DNA from: Rhodovibrionaceae bacterium
Lineage (GTDB): Bacteria; Pseudomonadota; Alphaproteobacteria; Kiloniellales; DSM-21159
NCBI GenBank assembly: GCA_028279885.1
Contig: JANQMX010000058.1
Span: 248,001-312,000, forward strand
Length of the DNA stretch: 64,000 nucleotides
Direction: 5' to 3'
The position numbers and the translations under genes were made by a program. The notes beneath the pieces are model-generated. The model was not told the DNA's origin and made no database searches. It saw nothing but the letters and a program-made list of their open reading frames with translations. Below are positions 1 to 9,655 of the stretch, piece by piece (the first letter of the stretch is position 1; each line of letters opens with the position of its first letter).

Positions 1-459
1 CTTTCCCTGCAGTGGATTCGAAACCAGGCCGAAGATGGCATGCTGCTGGTATTCTTCTTGCTCGCCTGCGTCTGGGTCAGCGATAGCGCCGCCTATTTCG
101 TAGGCAAGACCGTGGGGGGACCCAAACTCTTCCCCCGGATCAGCCCCAAAAAGACCTGGTCGGGAGGCATCGCCGGCCTGCTCGCCGGGGCGCTTGCTTG
201 GCTGATCGGCATGATGCTGTACGCTGAGGGGAGTTTCGTTGTCTTTGCCTTGATAGGGATCCTCTTGAGTCTGGTCTGCATATGCGGAGACTTTGTCGAG
301 TCGGCCCTGAAACGGCATTTCGGCGTCAAGGACAGCGGTCGGCTGATACCAGGGCATGGGGGCATACTGGATAGGGTCGATGGATTGATGTTTGCTGCCG
401 TTATACTGGCAATCATTTCGATGCTCTGGGGCTCGCCCTTGAGCTGGCAGTTTAACTAA
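1..459 (+). CDS. cdsA: Phosphatidate cytidylyltransferase, C-terminal part (5' end outside window)
   Basis: The frame is open from base 1 to a stop at 457-459, so only the last 152 residues are present. CdsA makes CDP-diacylglycerol from phosphatidate and CTP in the inner membrane, the branch point of phospholipid synthesis. The visible part has the SPKKTWSGG segment, then two hydrophobic stretches, then the family signature: SALKRHFGVKDSGRLIPGHG followed by GILDRVD, which carries the metal- and CTP-binding acidic residues. dxr begins 11 bp downstream and is followed by rseP and bamA. This is the usual alphaproteobacterial order, normally preceded by frr and uppS. Identity is secure; the start lies outside the window. 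Confidence 0.95.
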   Translation, partial: LSLQWIRNQAEDGMLLVFFLLACVWVSDSAAYFVGKTVGGPKLFPRISPKKTWSGGIAGLLAGALAWLIGMMLYAEGSFVVFALIGILLSLVCICGDFVESALKRHFGVKDSGRLIPGHGGILDRVDGLMFAAVILAIISMLWGSPLSWQFN

Positions 460-470
460 GGGTGGGCCGG

Positions 471-1670
471 ATGGCTGAGTCTGCGGAACCGAGAAGCCTG
501 GCCGTCTTCGGCTCCACCGGATCGGTGGGCCGCAGCACGCTGGACCTGGTCGCCCAGAGCAACGGCGACTTTCAGGTCGATGTGCTGACGGCGCACCGCT
601 CGGTCTCGGAGTTGGCCGAGCAGGCGCGGCGCCATGGCTGCAACCTTGCGGTCATCGCCGAGCCCGAGCTCTACGGCGATCTCAAGGATGCGCTGGCTGG
701 CGAGCCGATCGAGGTTGCCGCCGGAGCCGAGGCTCTGGTTGAGGCGGCCGAGCGGGCCTCCGACCTGGTCATGGCGGCCATCGTTGGCGCAGCGGGCCTA
801 CCGGCCACGATGGCGGCGGTGCGGCGCGGGGCGACCATTGCGCTCGCCAACAAAGAGACCTTGATCTGCGCCGGCCCTCTGGTGATGGAGGCGGTCAGCC
901 GGCATGGGGCGACCTTTCTGCCGGTCGACTCGGAACACAACGCGATCTTCCAAGTCCTCGAAGACAAGCAGATCGACTGCGTCGACCGTATCGTCCTGAC
1001 GGCCTCCGGCGGGCCCTTTCGCACCATGGCACAAGACGATATGGAGGCCGTCACACCGGCGCAGGCGGTGGCTCATCCGAACTGGAGCATGGGCGCCAAG
1101 ATCTCGGTCGATTCGGCGACCATGATGAACAAAGGCCTCGAAATCATTGAGGCACATCACCTTTTCGGCCTGCCCAATGAGCAGATCGACGTTGTCGTCC
1201 ATCCCCAGTCGATCATACACAGCCTGGTGGCCTACAAAGACGGCTCGATGCTGGCGCAGCTCGGTGTGCCCGATATGCGGGTGCCGATCGCTTATGCCCT
1301 GTCGTGGCCGCAGCGCATGGCCACCAATATCCCTCAGCTCGACCTGGTCGAGGTGGCAACCTTGACGTTCGAACCGCCCGATATGGGCCGTTTTCCCGCT
1401 CTCCGCCTCGCTCGGGAGGCGCTCTCGGGCGGCGGCGGAGCGCCCACGGTGCTCAATGCGGCCAATGAGGTCGCCGTGGCGGCTTTTCTCGAGGGCGGCA
1501 TCGGCTTCCTGGATATCTGTCGGACCATTGAGCGGGCGCTGGAGCGCTTCGATGGCAGCGTGCTGGGCGGGCTGGAGGATGTCTTGGCACTGGACGCGGA
1601 TGCCAGGCGCTTTGCCACCGAAACGCTGTCCAACGGGTCAGGTGGGCTCGTCAGGGCCGTGGCCCAATGA
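471..1670 (+). CDS. dxr: 1-deoxy-D-xylulose 5-phosphate reductoisomerase
   Basis: Second enzyme of the MEP isoprenoid pathway: it turns 1-deoxyxylulose 5-phosphate into 2-C-methylerythritol 4-phosphate with NADPH in the cytosol. The N-terminus has the NADPH-binding loop GSTGSVG. The metal/substrate site VDSEHNAIFQ and the downstream NKGLEIIEAHHLFG carry the conserved acidic residues. At 399 residues it has normal family length. I chose ATG 471 because an AAGGGTGG purine run sits at 458-465; an in-frame GTG at 462 would lie inside that run. It sits in the cdsA-dxr-rseP-bamA run. The later MEP enzyme IspDF is also in this window, at 38706-39896 on the minus strand. Confidence 0.97.
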   Translation: MAESAEPRSLAVFGSTGSVGRSTLDLVAQSNGDFQVDVLTAHRSVSELAEQARRHGCNLAVIAEPELYGDLKDALAGEPIEVAAGAEALVEAAERASDLVMAAIVGAAGLPATMAAVRRGATIALANKETLICAGPLVMEAVSRHGATFLPVDSEHNAIFQVLEDKQIDCVDRIVLTASGGPFRTMAQDDMEAVTPAQAVAHPNWSMGAKISVDSATMMNKGLEIIEAHHLFGLPNEQIDVVVHPQSIIHSLVAYKDGSMLAQLGVPDMRVPIAYALSWPQRMATNIPQLDLVEVATLTFEPPDMGRFPALRLAREALSGGGGAPTVLNAANEVAVAAFLEGGIGFLDICRTIERALERFDGSVLGGLEDVLALDADARRFATETLSNGSGGLVRAVAQ

Positions 1671-1710
1671 CGCGCTGGGCTTTCATGATGACCTGGGCTG
1701 CATGACACTC

Positions 1711-1740
1711 AGGCCTTCGCTTTTCCTCAATCGAAGGCCT
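1711..1740. other. Perfect 9-bp stem-loop between dxr and rseP
   Basis: AGGCCTTCG (1711-1719) and CGAAGGCCT (1732-1740) are perfect inverted repeats around a 12-base pyrimidine-rich loop. It lies in the 146-bp gap between dxr and rseP. No T-tract follows on either strand, so it is not a textbook terminator. It could weaken read-through, protect an mRNA end or bind a protein. Only the structure is directly seen; the function is open. Confidence 0.45.
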
Positions 1741-1816
1741 ATATGACCAGGACCTGTGGTACGGCGTCGCTGGGAGGCGCCTGCCGCCCCGGAAATCAAG
1801 CTAGCAGGCAGTCTCC

Positions 1817-3001
1817 ATGGATTGGATAGTCGGCATTCTCTCGGGTTTTTCTGACGTCATCATACCGTTCCTGGTGGTGCTGACCATCCTCGTCTTCATC
1901 CACGAGCTTGGCCACTACTGGGTGGCGCGGCGCTGCGGCGTGCGGGTCGACGTCTTCTCAATTGGCTTTGGGCCGGAGATCTTCGGCTGGAACGATCGGT
2001 CCGGGACACGCTGGCGCTTCAGCCTCATTCCTCTCGGTGGCTATGTGAAAATGTTCGGCGATGCGGATCCGACCAGCATGCAGTCGGTGGAGACGGCCGC
2101 CGCTGACAATGCTGCCGACGAAGGCACGGGAGACTGGGCCGACGGCCGTGTACGTCAGCTTTCCGAGGCGGAAAAGGCCCAATCGTTCCATCACAAGAGC
2201 CTGAGCCAGCGGGCCTGGATCGTCGCCGCCGGCCCCCTGGCCAATTTCATCCTGGCGATCGTGCTGTTGATGGGGCTCTTCACCCTTGTCGGTCAGCCGA
2301 CGACTCCGCCGGTGATCGGCTCGGTGGTGGAAGGCAGTGCGGCCGAGGCAGCCGGCTTTCGTGAAGGGGACCGCTTCCTCGAGATCGATGGCAGGCCGGT
2401 CCAGCGCTTCGAGGAAATCCAGCGAATCGTCGAGGTCGGCCTCGACCGGCCGCTTGACGTGCTGGTTGCGCGTGACGGTCAGGAAATCCTGATCACAGCG
2501 ACTCCGCGAATCGTGGAGGTCGAAGACGCTCTGGGCGACATCGTTCGCACAGCGCGACTCGGGATTGGCGCGAGCGGCCGCGAGTTCGTGCGCCACGACC
2601 CCTTTACCTCGACCTGGCTGGCGATGAAAGAGACCGTCTCACTGGTCGATACGACGGTGCAGGCGGTCAGTCAGATCGTCACCGGTCAGCGCTCGGTCGA
2701 TCAACTGGGTGGTCCTGTCCGCATCGCTCAGCTTTCCGGTGAAGCTTGGAAGATAAGTGTCGAGAGCGTCGTGTTTTTTATGGCCGTTCTCTCCATCAAC
2801 CTCGGGCTGATCAACCTCTTCCCCGTACCTATGCTGGATGGCGGCCATTTGTTGTTCTATGCCATCGAGGCGGTGCGCGGCCGGCCCCTCGGAGAGAAGG
2901 CGCAGGAGCTCGGTTTTCGCATTGGCTTCGCCCTTGTCCTGACTTTGATTGTGTTTGTGACCTGGAACGACTTGACCCGCCTGAATGTTTTTGACTTCTA
3001 A
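1817..3001 (+). CDS. rseP: Site-2 protease family zinc metalloprotease RseP
   Basis: Inner-membrane protease that cleaves transmembrane substrates such as anti-sigma factors and leftover signal peptides. The first transmembrane helix carries the zinc motif HELGH (H29, E30, H33). A PDZ domain follows (GSVVEGSAAEAAGFREGDRF, about residues 170-250). The third metal ligand is in NLFPVPMLDGGH near residue 341 in a late membrane helix. At 394 residues it has normal alphaproteobacterial length, with a charged insert around residues 90-125 before the second membrane segment. It is directly followed by bamA, as usual, consistent with a shared role in envelope upkeep. The natural substrate cannot be told from this window. 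Confidence 0.95.
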   Translation: MDWIVGILSGFSDVIIPFLVVLTILVFIHELGHYWVARRCGVRVDVFSIGFGPEIFGWNDRSGTRWRFSLIPLGGYVKMFGDADPTSMQSVETAAADNAADEGTGDWADGRVRQLSEAEKAQSFHHKSLSQRAWIVAAGPLANFILAIVLLMGLFTLVGQPTTPPVIGSVVEGSAAEAAGFREGDRFLEIDGRPVQRFEEIQRIVEVGLDRPLDVLVARDGQEILITATPRIVEVEDALGDIVRTARLGIGASGREFVRHDPFTSTWLAMKETVSLVDTTVQAVSQIVTGQRSVDQLGGPVRIAQLSGEAWKISVESVVFFMAVLSINLGLINLFPVPMLDGGHLLFYAIEAVRGRPLGEKAQELGFRIGFALVLTLIVFVTWNDLTRLNVFDF

Positions 3002-3071
3002 GAGGTTGCCCTGTTGAAAGGGCGTCTAGTCATCCGACCCGGAATAAGAGCGCGGCGATCACGCTGCAAAG

Positions 3072-5402
3072 GTGTGCATCCGTTCATGGGTCGAACGGGG
3101 AGGTTTGCGGGGCTTGGCTTTGCGACTGCCGATGGGCGTTTTGGCCGCGGTGCTTTTTGCGGCCTTGTTGCTGTGTTCTCCGGGTGATGCCGGTGCGCAG
3201 TCGCTGCTCGATGGCGGCACCATCGAAGAGATTCGCATCGAAGGCTCCCAGCGTGTCGACCCTTCGACGGTCCAGAACTACATGCGGTTGGACCCGGGTG
3301 ACCCCTTCGATGCCCTGCGCCTCGACGAGTCCCTGAAGGCGCTGTTTGCCACCGGTCTTTTCGCGGACGTGACGCTGACCCGTCAGGGCGACGCGCTCAT
3401 TGTCCGCGTGGTTGAGAACCCGATCATCAACCGCATCGCCTTCGAGGGTAACAGCAGCATCGACAATGATATCCTGGAGGTCGAGATCCAGCTGCGCCCG
3501 CGCGTCGTCTACACCCGCACCAGGGTGCAGCAGGATGTGGAGCGGCTGCTGAACCTCTATCGCAGCCAGGGCCGCTTTGCCGCGACCGTCGAGCCCAAGA
3601 TCATCCGTTTGGAACAGAACCGGGTCGATCTGGTCTTTGAGATCGACGAGGGGGCGACGACCGGGATTGAGACCGTCAACTTCATCGGCAACCGGGTCTT
3701 TTCGGATTCCTCCTTGCGCGGAGAAATCGCCACCACCGAGTCGGCCTGGTGGCGCTTCTTGACCAGCAATGACACCTACGATCCGGACCGCCTGAACTTC
3801 GATCAGGAATTGCTGCGCCGCTTTTACCTCAGTGAGGGCTATGCGGACTTCCGTGTGCTGTCGGTGGTTGCCGAGCTCACCCCCGACAAAGAGAACTTCA
3901 TCATCACCTTCACCGTGGATGAGGGCCCACGCTACCGCTTCGGCGATATCGAGGTGACCTCGACCATTCCCAACCTCGATGCCGAGGTGTTGCGCGACTT
4001 TGTCACCACTGAGCAGGGCGACTGGTACGACGCCACCGAAGTCGACGACACAATCGATGTCTTGACCAATCAGGTCGGGAACCTGGGTTATGCCTTCGTG
4101 GACGTCCGTCCTGCGACCCAGCGGAACACGGAAGAGCTGGTCATCGACCTCAACTTCGAAGTGCAGGAGGGGCCGCGGGTCTTCGTCGAGCGCATCGACA
4201 TCGAAGGCAACCAGCGCACGTTGGACAAGGTCATCCGTCGCGAGTTCCGCTTGGTCGAGGGCGACGCCTTCAATTCGGCCAAGCTGCGCCGCTCGCGCCA
4301 GCGGCTCAACAATCTCGGTTTCTTCCGCACGGTAGCCATCGACAATGTCGAGGGCAGCGCCCCGGATCGCACGGTGATTCAGGTCAATGTCGAAGAGCAG
4401 TCGACGGGCGATCTCAGCTTCGGCGCCGGCTTCTCCTCTGCATCGGGCCCGCTCGGCAACATCACCTTGCGAGAGCGCAACCTACTTGGCCGCGGCCAGG
4501 ACCTGAGAGTGAGCTTCTCCTTGTCGGGTGCGTCGAGCGAGATCGATCTCAGCTTTACCGAGCCCTATTTCCTCGATCGGCCGATCGCCGCCGGTTTCGA
4601 TGTCTTCCGCACGACCCGCGATATCAGCGCTTTGGACTTTGAAGTCGAACGAATCGGGGCGTCTTTGCGGGCCGGCTATGACCTGACGGAACATACCCGT
4701 CAGGTCGTCCGCTACACCTTCGAGCGTCAGGAGCTTAACGACGTCGATAGCGGCTCGTCGGCGGCAGCGCAGGAGGAGGACGAGCTCCAGTTCCGGTCTA
4801 TCGTCTCGCAAACCCTGACCTGGGACCGGCGCGACAACCGTTTCGATCCGACCTCAGGCTGGCGGGTCAGCTTGGAGAACGAACTGGCCGGCCTGGGTGG
4901 CGATACGCGCTTCCTGAAGTCGACCACTTCGGCAACCTACTTCATTCCCGTCTTGGAGCAGGTGACACTGTCCATCGGCGGTGAGGCCGGGTTCCTGACG
5001 GGTCTTGGCGAAGACACCAACGTCAGCGATCGCTTTCTTCTGGGTGGCAACAACTTCAGAGGCTTCGAGGTTGGCGGGATCGGTCCGCGCGATCTGCCCT
5101 CCGATGATGCCATCGGCGGCACCCGCTTCTATAAGGGCACGGTCGAGCTTGCCTTTCCCCTCGGCCTACCGGAGGAGTTCAGCGTTCGTGGCCGCTGGTT
5201 CGTCGATGCCGGCAGCCTGTGGGACGCCGATAATGCGCCCGGCGACATCATTGACGACAACAAGCTCCGCGTTTCGACCGGGCCGGGCGTATCCTGGGAT
5301 TCGCCCTTCGGTCCTCTTCGGGTGGATATCGGCTTCCCTATTCTGAAGGAGGAGGAAGATAAGACCGAGCTCCTCTCCTTCAGCTTCGGAACGCAATTCT
5401 AG
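3072..5402 (+). CDS. bamA: Outer membrane protein assembly factor BamA
   Basis: Central subunit of the BAM complex that inserts beta-barrel proteins into the outer membrane. A signal peptide (hydrophobic core about residues 22-40, likely cut near AGAQS) is followed by repeated POTRA domains (IEEIRIEGSQRV, INRIAFEGNSSI, IETVNFIGNRVF, YRFGDIEVTS, VERIDIEGNQRT) and a C-terminal Omp85 barrel ending in the terminal aromatic motif FSFGTQF. Length is 776 residues. The listed start is GTG 3072; ATG 3132, twenty codons later and just before the hydrophobic core, is an equally plausible start because neither has a clear ribosome site. fabZ follows after 184 bp, with no skp or lpxD between. Confidence 0.95.
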   Translation: MCIRSWVERGGLRGLALRLPMGVLAAVLFAALLLCSPGDAGAQSLLDGGTIEEIRIEGSQRVDPSTVQNYMRLDPGDPFDALRLDESLKALFATGLFADVTLTRQGDALIVRVVENPIINRIAFEGNSSIDNDILEVEIQLRPRVVYTRTRVQQDVERLLNLYRSQGRFAATVEPKIIRLEQNRVDLVFEIDEGATTGIETVNFIGNRVFSDSSLRGEIATTESAWWRFLTSNDTYDPDRLNFDQELLRRFYLSEGYADFRVLSVVAELTPDKENFIITFTVDEGPRYRFGDIEVTSTIPNLDAEVLRDFVTTEQGDWYDATEVDDTIDVLTNQVGNLGYAFVDVRPATQRNTEELVIDLNFEVQEGPRVFVERIDIEGNQRTLDKVIRREFRLVEGDAFNSAKLRRSRQRLNNLGFFRTVAIDNVEGSAPDRTVIQVNVEEQSTGDLSFGAGFSSASGPLGNITLRERNLLGRGQDLRVSFSLSGASSEIDLSFTEPYFLDRPIAAGFDVFRTTRDISALDFEVERIGASLRAGYDLTEHTRQVVRYTFERQELNDVDSGSSAAAQEEDELQFRSIVSQTLTWDRRDNRFDPTSGWRVSLENELAGLGGDTRFLKSTTSATYFIPVLEQVTLSIGGEAGFLTGLGEDTNVSDRFLLGGNNFRGFEVGGIGPRDLPSDDAIGGTRFYKGTVELAFPLGLPEEFSVRGRWFVDAGSLWDADNAPGDIIDDNKLRVSTGPGVSWDSPFGPLRVDIGFPILKEEEDKTELLSFSFGTQF

Positions 5403-5586
5403 CGCTGTTTCATACGTCTCGATTGGCGAAGCGCCGCCGACTTGCTAAGCACTGTCGGGGGCTTACCTTTCAGATTCCTGTCTAAGGCGCCAATGGGCAT
5501 CGATCGCCAGATCGTGCCGGGGCCGCTGGCAGGGGCGGCGGACTCCCCAACGAACCTCTGGTCTTGAAGTCAAGCGGCGGTAAACG

Positions 5587-6084
5587 ATGCCCGATAACCT
5601 GGTCAACGACTCTTCAGATGCGACGGGAACGTCGCTCGGAACCACAGACGTTCTTGCCATTATGGAGATGATTCCCCACCGCTATCCCTTCTTGCTGATA
5701 GATCGGGTCGTGGATTGCATCCCGGGGACCAGCGCGACCGGGATCAAGAACGTCACCATCAACGAACCGCACTTCCAGGGCCACTTCCCGAAGCAGCCGG
5801 TGATGCCCGGCGTGCTGATCGTCGAAGCCATGGCCCAGACGGCGGCGGTGCTGGTGGTGCATACCCTGGGCGACGACGCCGCCGGGCGCCTCGTCTACTT
5901 CATGTCCATCGACGGTGCGCGCTTTCGCCGGCCGGTCACCCCCGGCGACCAGCTCAAACTGGAGATGTCGATCGTGCAAAGCCGTCGCAATGTGTTCAAA
6001 TTCGCCGGCAAGGCGACGGTCGACGGCAAGGTTGTGGCGGAAGGCTCTATCGCCGCCATGATCATGGACGAAAAGATCAACTGA
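5587..6084 (+). CDS. fabZ: 3-hydroxyacyl-[acyl-carrier-protein] dehydratase FabZ
   Basis: Removes water from 3-hydroxyacyl-ACP during fatty acid elongation in the cytosol. The hot-dog fold active site is visible: HRYPFLLIDR near residue 31, then catalytic H66 in HFQGHFP and E80 in GVLIVEAMAQ. The 14-residue spacing matches the family. At 165 residues it has about 15 extra N-terminal residues compared with shorter homologues. In most relatives fabZ lies inside lpxD-fabZ-lpxA-lpxB. Here it stands alone, followed by the convergent gltA, so fatty acid elongation and lipid A genes are uncoupled at this locus. Confidence 0.95.
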   Translation: MPDNLVNDSSDATGTSLGTTDVLAIMEMIPHRYPFLLIDRVVDCIPGTSATGIKNVTINEPHFQGHFPKQPVMPGVLIVEAMAQTAAVLVVHTLGDDAAGRLVYFMSIDGARFRRPVTPGDQLKLEMSIVQSRRNVFKFAGKATVDGKVVAEGSIAAMIMDEKIN

Positions 6085-6098
6085 CTGCCCCGGGTGCT

Positions 6099-6123
6099 GC
6101 TGTCGCCCAGCGGGGGCGACAGC
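6099..6123. terminator. 10-bp hairpin between convergent fabZ and gltA
   Basis: GCTGTCGCCC (6099-6108) pairs perfectly with GGGCGACAGC (6114-6123) around the loop AGCGG. It lies 15 bp after the fabZ stop and 17 bp after the gltA stop, between two genes pointing at each other. That is the expected place for a bidirectional terminator. No T-run follows on either side, so intrinsic termination would rest on the strong GC stem alone. Confidence 0.55.
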
Positions 6124-6140
6124 GCGCATGCTCAGCCGAT

Positions 6141-7472
6141 CTACCGCTGCTGGATCGGCACGTAGTCGCGCGGCTCGTTACCCACATAGAGCTGCCGCGG
6201 GCGGCTGATGCGCTGGCTGGGATCCTCGATCATCTCGGTCCACTGCCCGACCCAGCCGACCGTGCGCGCCAAGGCGAAGAGTACGGTGAACATGGTCGTC
6301 GGGAAGCCCATCGCCTTCAGGATGATGCCCGAATAGAAGTCCACGTTGGGGAAGAGCTTCTTCTCGACGAAGTAGTCGTCCTCCAGCGCGATGCGTTCCA
6401 GCTCCATGGCAAGCTTCAGCAAGGGCTCTTCGCCGATGCCGAGTTCTTCCAGGACCTCATGGCAGCTCTTTTGCATCACCTTGGCGCGGGGGTCGTAGTT
6501 CTTGTAGACCCGGTGGCCAAAGCCCATGAGGCGGAAGGGATCGTCCTTGTCCTTGGCTCGCTCGATGAACTCGGGGATGCGGTCCACGCTGCCGATTTCC
6601 TGCAGCATGCGCAGGACGGCCTCGTTGGCTCCGCCATGGGCCGGCCCCCAAAGCGAGGCGATACCTGCGGCGATGCAGGCGAAGGGATTGGCGCCAGAGG
6701 AGCCGGCAATGCGCACCGTCGAGGTCGAGGCGTTCTGCTCATGGTCGGCGTGCAGGATGAAGATGCGGTCCATGGCTCGCGCCAGCACCGGGTTGACCAC
6801 GTAGTCCTCCGCCGGCACGGAGAATATCATGTGCAGGAAGTTCTCGGCGTAGCTCAGATTGTTGCGCGGATAGACAAAGGGCTGGCCGACCGAATACTTG
6901 TAGGCCATGGCCGCGATCGTCGGCATTTTTGCGATCAGCCGATGCTGCGCCACCATCCTCTGGTGCGGATCGTTGATGTCGGTCGAGTCGTGATAGAAGG
7001 CCGAAAGGGCGCCGACCACGCCGACCATGATGGCCATGGGGTGCGCGTCGCGCCGGAAGCCGCGGTAGAAGTTCACCATCTGCTCGTGCAGCATGGTGTG
7101 ATACGTGATGTTGTGCTCGAACTTGGCTTTCTCCTGGGCGTTGGGCAGTTCGCCGTGGAGCAGCAGGTAGCAGACTTCCATGAAATCGCTGTGCTCAGCC
7201 AGGTCTTCGATCCTGTAGCCGCGATGCAGCAAGATGCCGGCATCGCCGTCGATGAAGGTGATGCCCGAGTCGCATGACGCCGTGGAGGTGAAGCCCGGGT
7301 CATAGGTGAACATGTCGGTTTCCGCGTAGAAACGCCTGATATCCACCACGGAAGGCCCTAGAACGCCGTCGATGATTGGCAGCTCCCAGCTCTGGCCGGT
7401 ACGGTTGTCGATCATCGTGAAGCTGTTGCGTGCGTCCTGCGATGCCTGCGCGACGGTGGAGGCGTCTGTCAT
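6141..7472 (-). CDS. gltA: Citrate synthase (type II)
   Basis: Condenses acetyl-CoA and oxaloacetate to citrate, the entry step of the TCA cycle. At 443 residues it has the length of the NADH-sensitive hexameric type. Active-site segments are visible: the [10 protein letters not shown] histidine block, [16 protein letters not shown] with the second histidine, and the later aspartate region near [19 protein letters not shown]. The ATG at 7472 follows a GTAGAGGAATTCGCCT leader on its strand. It is convergent with fabZ and lies downstream of gltX, 174 bp away. That gap is AT-richer than its surroundings and probably holds the gltA promoter. The acetyl-CoA producer pyruvate dehydrogenase is also in this window. 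Confidence 0.96.
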   Translation of the reverse strand: MTDASTVAQASQDARNSFTMIDNRTGQSWELPIIDGVLGPSVVDIRRFYAETDMFTYDPGFTSTASCDSGITFIDGDAGILLHRGYRIEDLAEHSDFMEVCYLLLHGELPNAQEKAKFEHNITYHTMLHEQMVNFYRGFRRDAHPMAIMVGVVGALSAFYHDSTDINDPHQRMVAQHRLIAKMPTIAAMAYKYSVGQPFVYPRNNLSYAENFLHMIFSVPAEDYVVNPVLARAMDRIFILHADHEQNASTSTVRIAGSSGANPFACIAAGIASLWGPAHGGANEAVLRMLQEIGSVDRIPEFIERAKDKDDPFRLMGFGHRVYKNYDPRAKVMQKSCHEVLEELGIGEEPLLKLAMELERIALEDDYFVEKKLFPNVDFYSGIILKAMGFPTTMFTVLFALARTVGWVGQWTEMIEDPSQRISRPRQLYVGNEPRDYVPIQQR

Positions 7473-7646
7473 AGGCGAATTCCTCTACAGCGGGGCGGGG
7501 GATTTAGCTGCGGTGCAGCATATAGCCTAGCCCCAACCTGATCAATTCGGGCCTTCGGTCAAGTGCGAACAAAGCAGGAATAGCAGCTATGAACGCCTTG
7601 TTCTTCTTGAGCTTACATCGCGAAACAAACACATAATCATTTGATT

Positions 7647-9056
7647 TCACTTAATACTGTCTTTCGCGTCTTGCATCCGAGCAAGGCTCTCATCGCGCCC
7701 GAGCAGCGCCATCACTTCGAAGATACCGGGAGAGGTGGTGCTACCGGTAAGGGCGGCGCGAAGTGGTTGCGCAACTTTTCCAAGCTTAATGTCTTGGCGT
7801 TCGGCGAAACCACGCAAGGCGGTATCGAGGCTGTCTTCGTCCCAATCGGGTAGCGCCGCCAAGTCTTGCGACAGAGCCTCGAGCCGCGCCAGCGCATCGG
7901 CATCGAGCAGCTTGCGGGCCTTGTCGGTCATCTCCAACGGCCGTTTGGCGATGTAGAAGGCGGCGGCCTCGGCCAAGTCATTGAGTGTCTTGGCGCGCGG
8001 GGTCAGTCCCGGCATCGCCCGGCGCAGCAGGTCCTTTTCGGCGTCGTCGAAATTGCGTCCGGCGCGTTCCTCCAGGAGAGCGACCAGCCGTCCGGCATCG
8101 ATTTCGCGGAGGTAGTGGGCGTTGAGGCTGTCGAGCTTTTCGAGGTCGAGCCGCGCCGGCGAGCGGCCGATGGCCTCGAGCCCGAACCAATCGATGGCCT
8201 GCGCGGTGGAGATGATCTCCTCGTCGCCGTGCGACCAGCCCAGACGCAGCAGGTAGTTACGCAGCGCTTCCGGCAAATAGCCCATCTCGCGGTAAGCCTC
8301 GATGCCAAGCGCGCCATGACGCTTGGAGAGCTTGCTGCCGTCGGGCCCGTGAATGAGGGGGATGTGCGCGAAGCTCGGCAAGGGCCAAGCGAGCGCCTTG
8401 AACAGCTGGGTCTGGCGGAAGGCGTTGGTCAGATGGTCGTCGCCACGCACCACATGAGTCACGCCCATGTCGTGGTCGTCCACCACGACCGAGAGCATGT
8501 AGGTCGGCGTGCCGTCGGAGCGCAGCAGGATCATGTCGTCGAGTTGTTTGTTGCTGACCGTGACCTGGCCCTGCACCTTGTCGTCGATCACCGTCTCGCC
8601 GTCCTGCGGCGCTTTCAGGCGAATCACCGGGTCGACGCCGGCCGGCGCCTCGGCCGGGTCGCGGTCGCGCCAGCGCCCGTCATAGAGCATGGGGCGGCCC
8701 TCGGCCTTCGCCTTCGCCCGCATCTCCTCCAACTCCTCGGCCGTGCAGTAGCAGCGATAGGCGCCGCCGCTTTCCAGCAGCGACAGGGCGACCTCACGGT
8801 GCCGCTCCGCCCGCTGGGACTGGAAGACCGCCTCACCATCCCAGTCCAGGCCGAGCCAGCCGAGCCCCTCGATGATGGCGTCGATAGCCTCTTGAGTAGA
8901 GCGCTTGCGGTCCGTGTCCTCGATGCGCAGCAGGAATTTGCCGCCGCAGTGGCGCGCATAGAGCCAATTGAATAGCGCGGTGCGCGCGCCGCCGATATGC
9001 AGGAATCCGGTGGGCGAGGGGGCGAAACGGGTGACGGTTGCGTCGGCTTGGCTCAT
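7647..9056 (-). CDS. gltX: Glutamyl-tRNA synthetase
   Basis: Class I aminoacyl-tRNA synthetase charging tRNA-Glu. The ATP-binding HIGH-like motif is in [20 protein letters not shown] right at the N-terminus, and the KMSKS-like loop is [12 protein letters not shown]. At 469 residues it has normal length. The reading frame stays open upstream to 9584, but homology begins at [11 protein letters not shown], so the ATG at 9056 is the start. The extra stretch upstream is antisense-free non-coding frame over the neighbouring resolvase gene. Whether this copy is discriminating or also charges tRNA-Gln (with GatCAB) cannot be judged here. The stop is TGA at 7647-7649. Confidence 0.96.
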   Translation of the reverse strand: MSQADATVTRFAPSPTGFLHIGGARTALFNWLYARHCGGKFLLRIEDTDRKRSTQEAIDAIIEGLGWLGLDWDGEAVFQSQRAERHREVALSLLESGGAYRCYCTAEELEEMRAKAKAEGRPMLYDGRWRDRDPAEAPAGVDPVIRLKAPQDGETVIDDKVQGQVTVSNKQLDDMILLRSDGTPTYMLSVVVDDHDMGVTHVVRGDDHLTNAFRQTQLFKALAWPLPSFAHIPLIHGPDGSKLSKRHGALGIEAYREMGYLPEALRNYLLRLGWSHGDEEIISTAQAIDWFGLEAIGRSPARLDLEKLDSLNAHYLREIDAGRLVALLEERAGRNFDDAEKDLLRRAMPGLTPRAKTLNDLAEAAAFYIAKRPLEMTDKARKLLDADALARLEALSQDLAALPDWDEDSLDTALRGFAERQDIKLGKVAQPLRAALTGSTTSPGIFEVMALLGRDESLARMQDAKDSIK

Positions 9057-9103
9057 GATCCGCGGTCGGTTGAATGGCTGGAGTATCGGGCGCCGGCGAG
9101 GAA

Positions 9104-9577
9104 TTAGCGGCGCGGGCCGCGCGCTGTTTGCGCGATTTCGCCGACAAGGGCAAGCAGAGCCTCCAGGCCGTCGTCCTCGTCGCGCTGTGCGTCCGGCCAG
9201 CAATGGAGCGTGATCCGCGGTTGTTCGGCGCGCCGCTTGATGACGGTGAGCGTCGTGACCTGGCTGTCGTCGTGCCAGACGGCGCCGTTCAGGGCATCGA
9301 GGCAGGCCTTCGCCACGTTGTCTACGTCGAAGCGCGCAGCCTCCGCCTGGTGCTCGACCCAGATGGTCACGGCATAGCACTCGTAGGAGGGGCGCTGCCG
9401 ACGATAGTCCTTTTGAAAGAAGGCTCTGATCGGCGCTTGCAGTTGCCCGCCCTGGGTCGAAAGCCCCTGGTACTGCAGTACGATGGCCGTCCGCGAGAGA
9501 CGTGCCAGCCGCACCTTGCCGCGCCCCTCCCAGCCGTGCGCATCTTGGGTGGTCTCGATGCCTTTGGCCCCCTGCAT
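9104..9577 (-). CDS. RusA-like Holliday junction resolvase
   Basis: A 157-residue protein resembling the RusA family of crossover junction endonucleases, which cut four-way DNA junctions. The core motif is clear: D84-V-D86-N-V-A-K90-A-C-L-D94-A-L, then an acidic pair D103-D104 in AVWHDDSQV. These match the catalytic aspartates and lysine of Escherichia coli RusA in order and spacing. The N-terminal 40 residues are less typical. RusA genes are often phage-borne, but no other phage gene is nearby, base composition matches the surroundings, and gltX starts 47 bp downstream on the same strand. It is therefore probably a resident gene. Its real substrate is unknown. Confidence 0.8.
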   Translation of the reverse strand: MQGAKGIETTQDAHGWEGRGKVRLARLSRTAIVLQYQGLSTQGGQLQAPIRAFFQKDYRRQRPSYECYAVTIWVEHQAEAARFDVDNVAKACLDALNGAVWHDDSQVTTLTVIKRRAEQPRITLHCWPDAQRDEDDGLEALLALVGEIAQTARGPRR

Positions 9578-9655
9578 TGGGCATTTCTCAAGCAGACCGG
9601 GCGACTTGGCAACAGCGCCCGCCGACTCTAGCAGGCGAGCAAGCGGCGGTTTGGA

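Noticed and set aside
5715-7277. Long plus-strand open frame (520 codons) opposite gltA
   Set aside because: It runs through fabZ out of frame and antisense to gltA; its residues are low-complexity His/Asp/Arg-rich, as expected from the complement of a high-GC gene, with no motif.
9057-9584. N-terminal extension of gltX to 645 residues
   Set aside because: Homology begins at 9056; the extension overlaps the RusA-like gene in another frame and resembles no protein.
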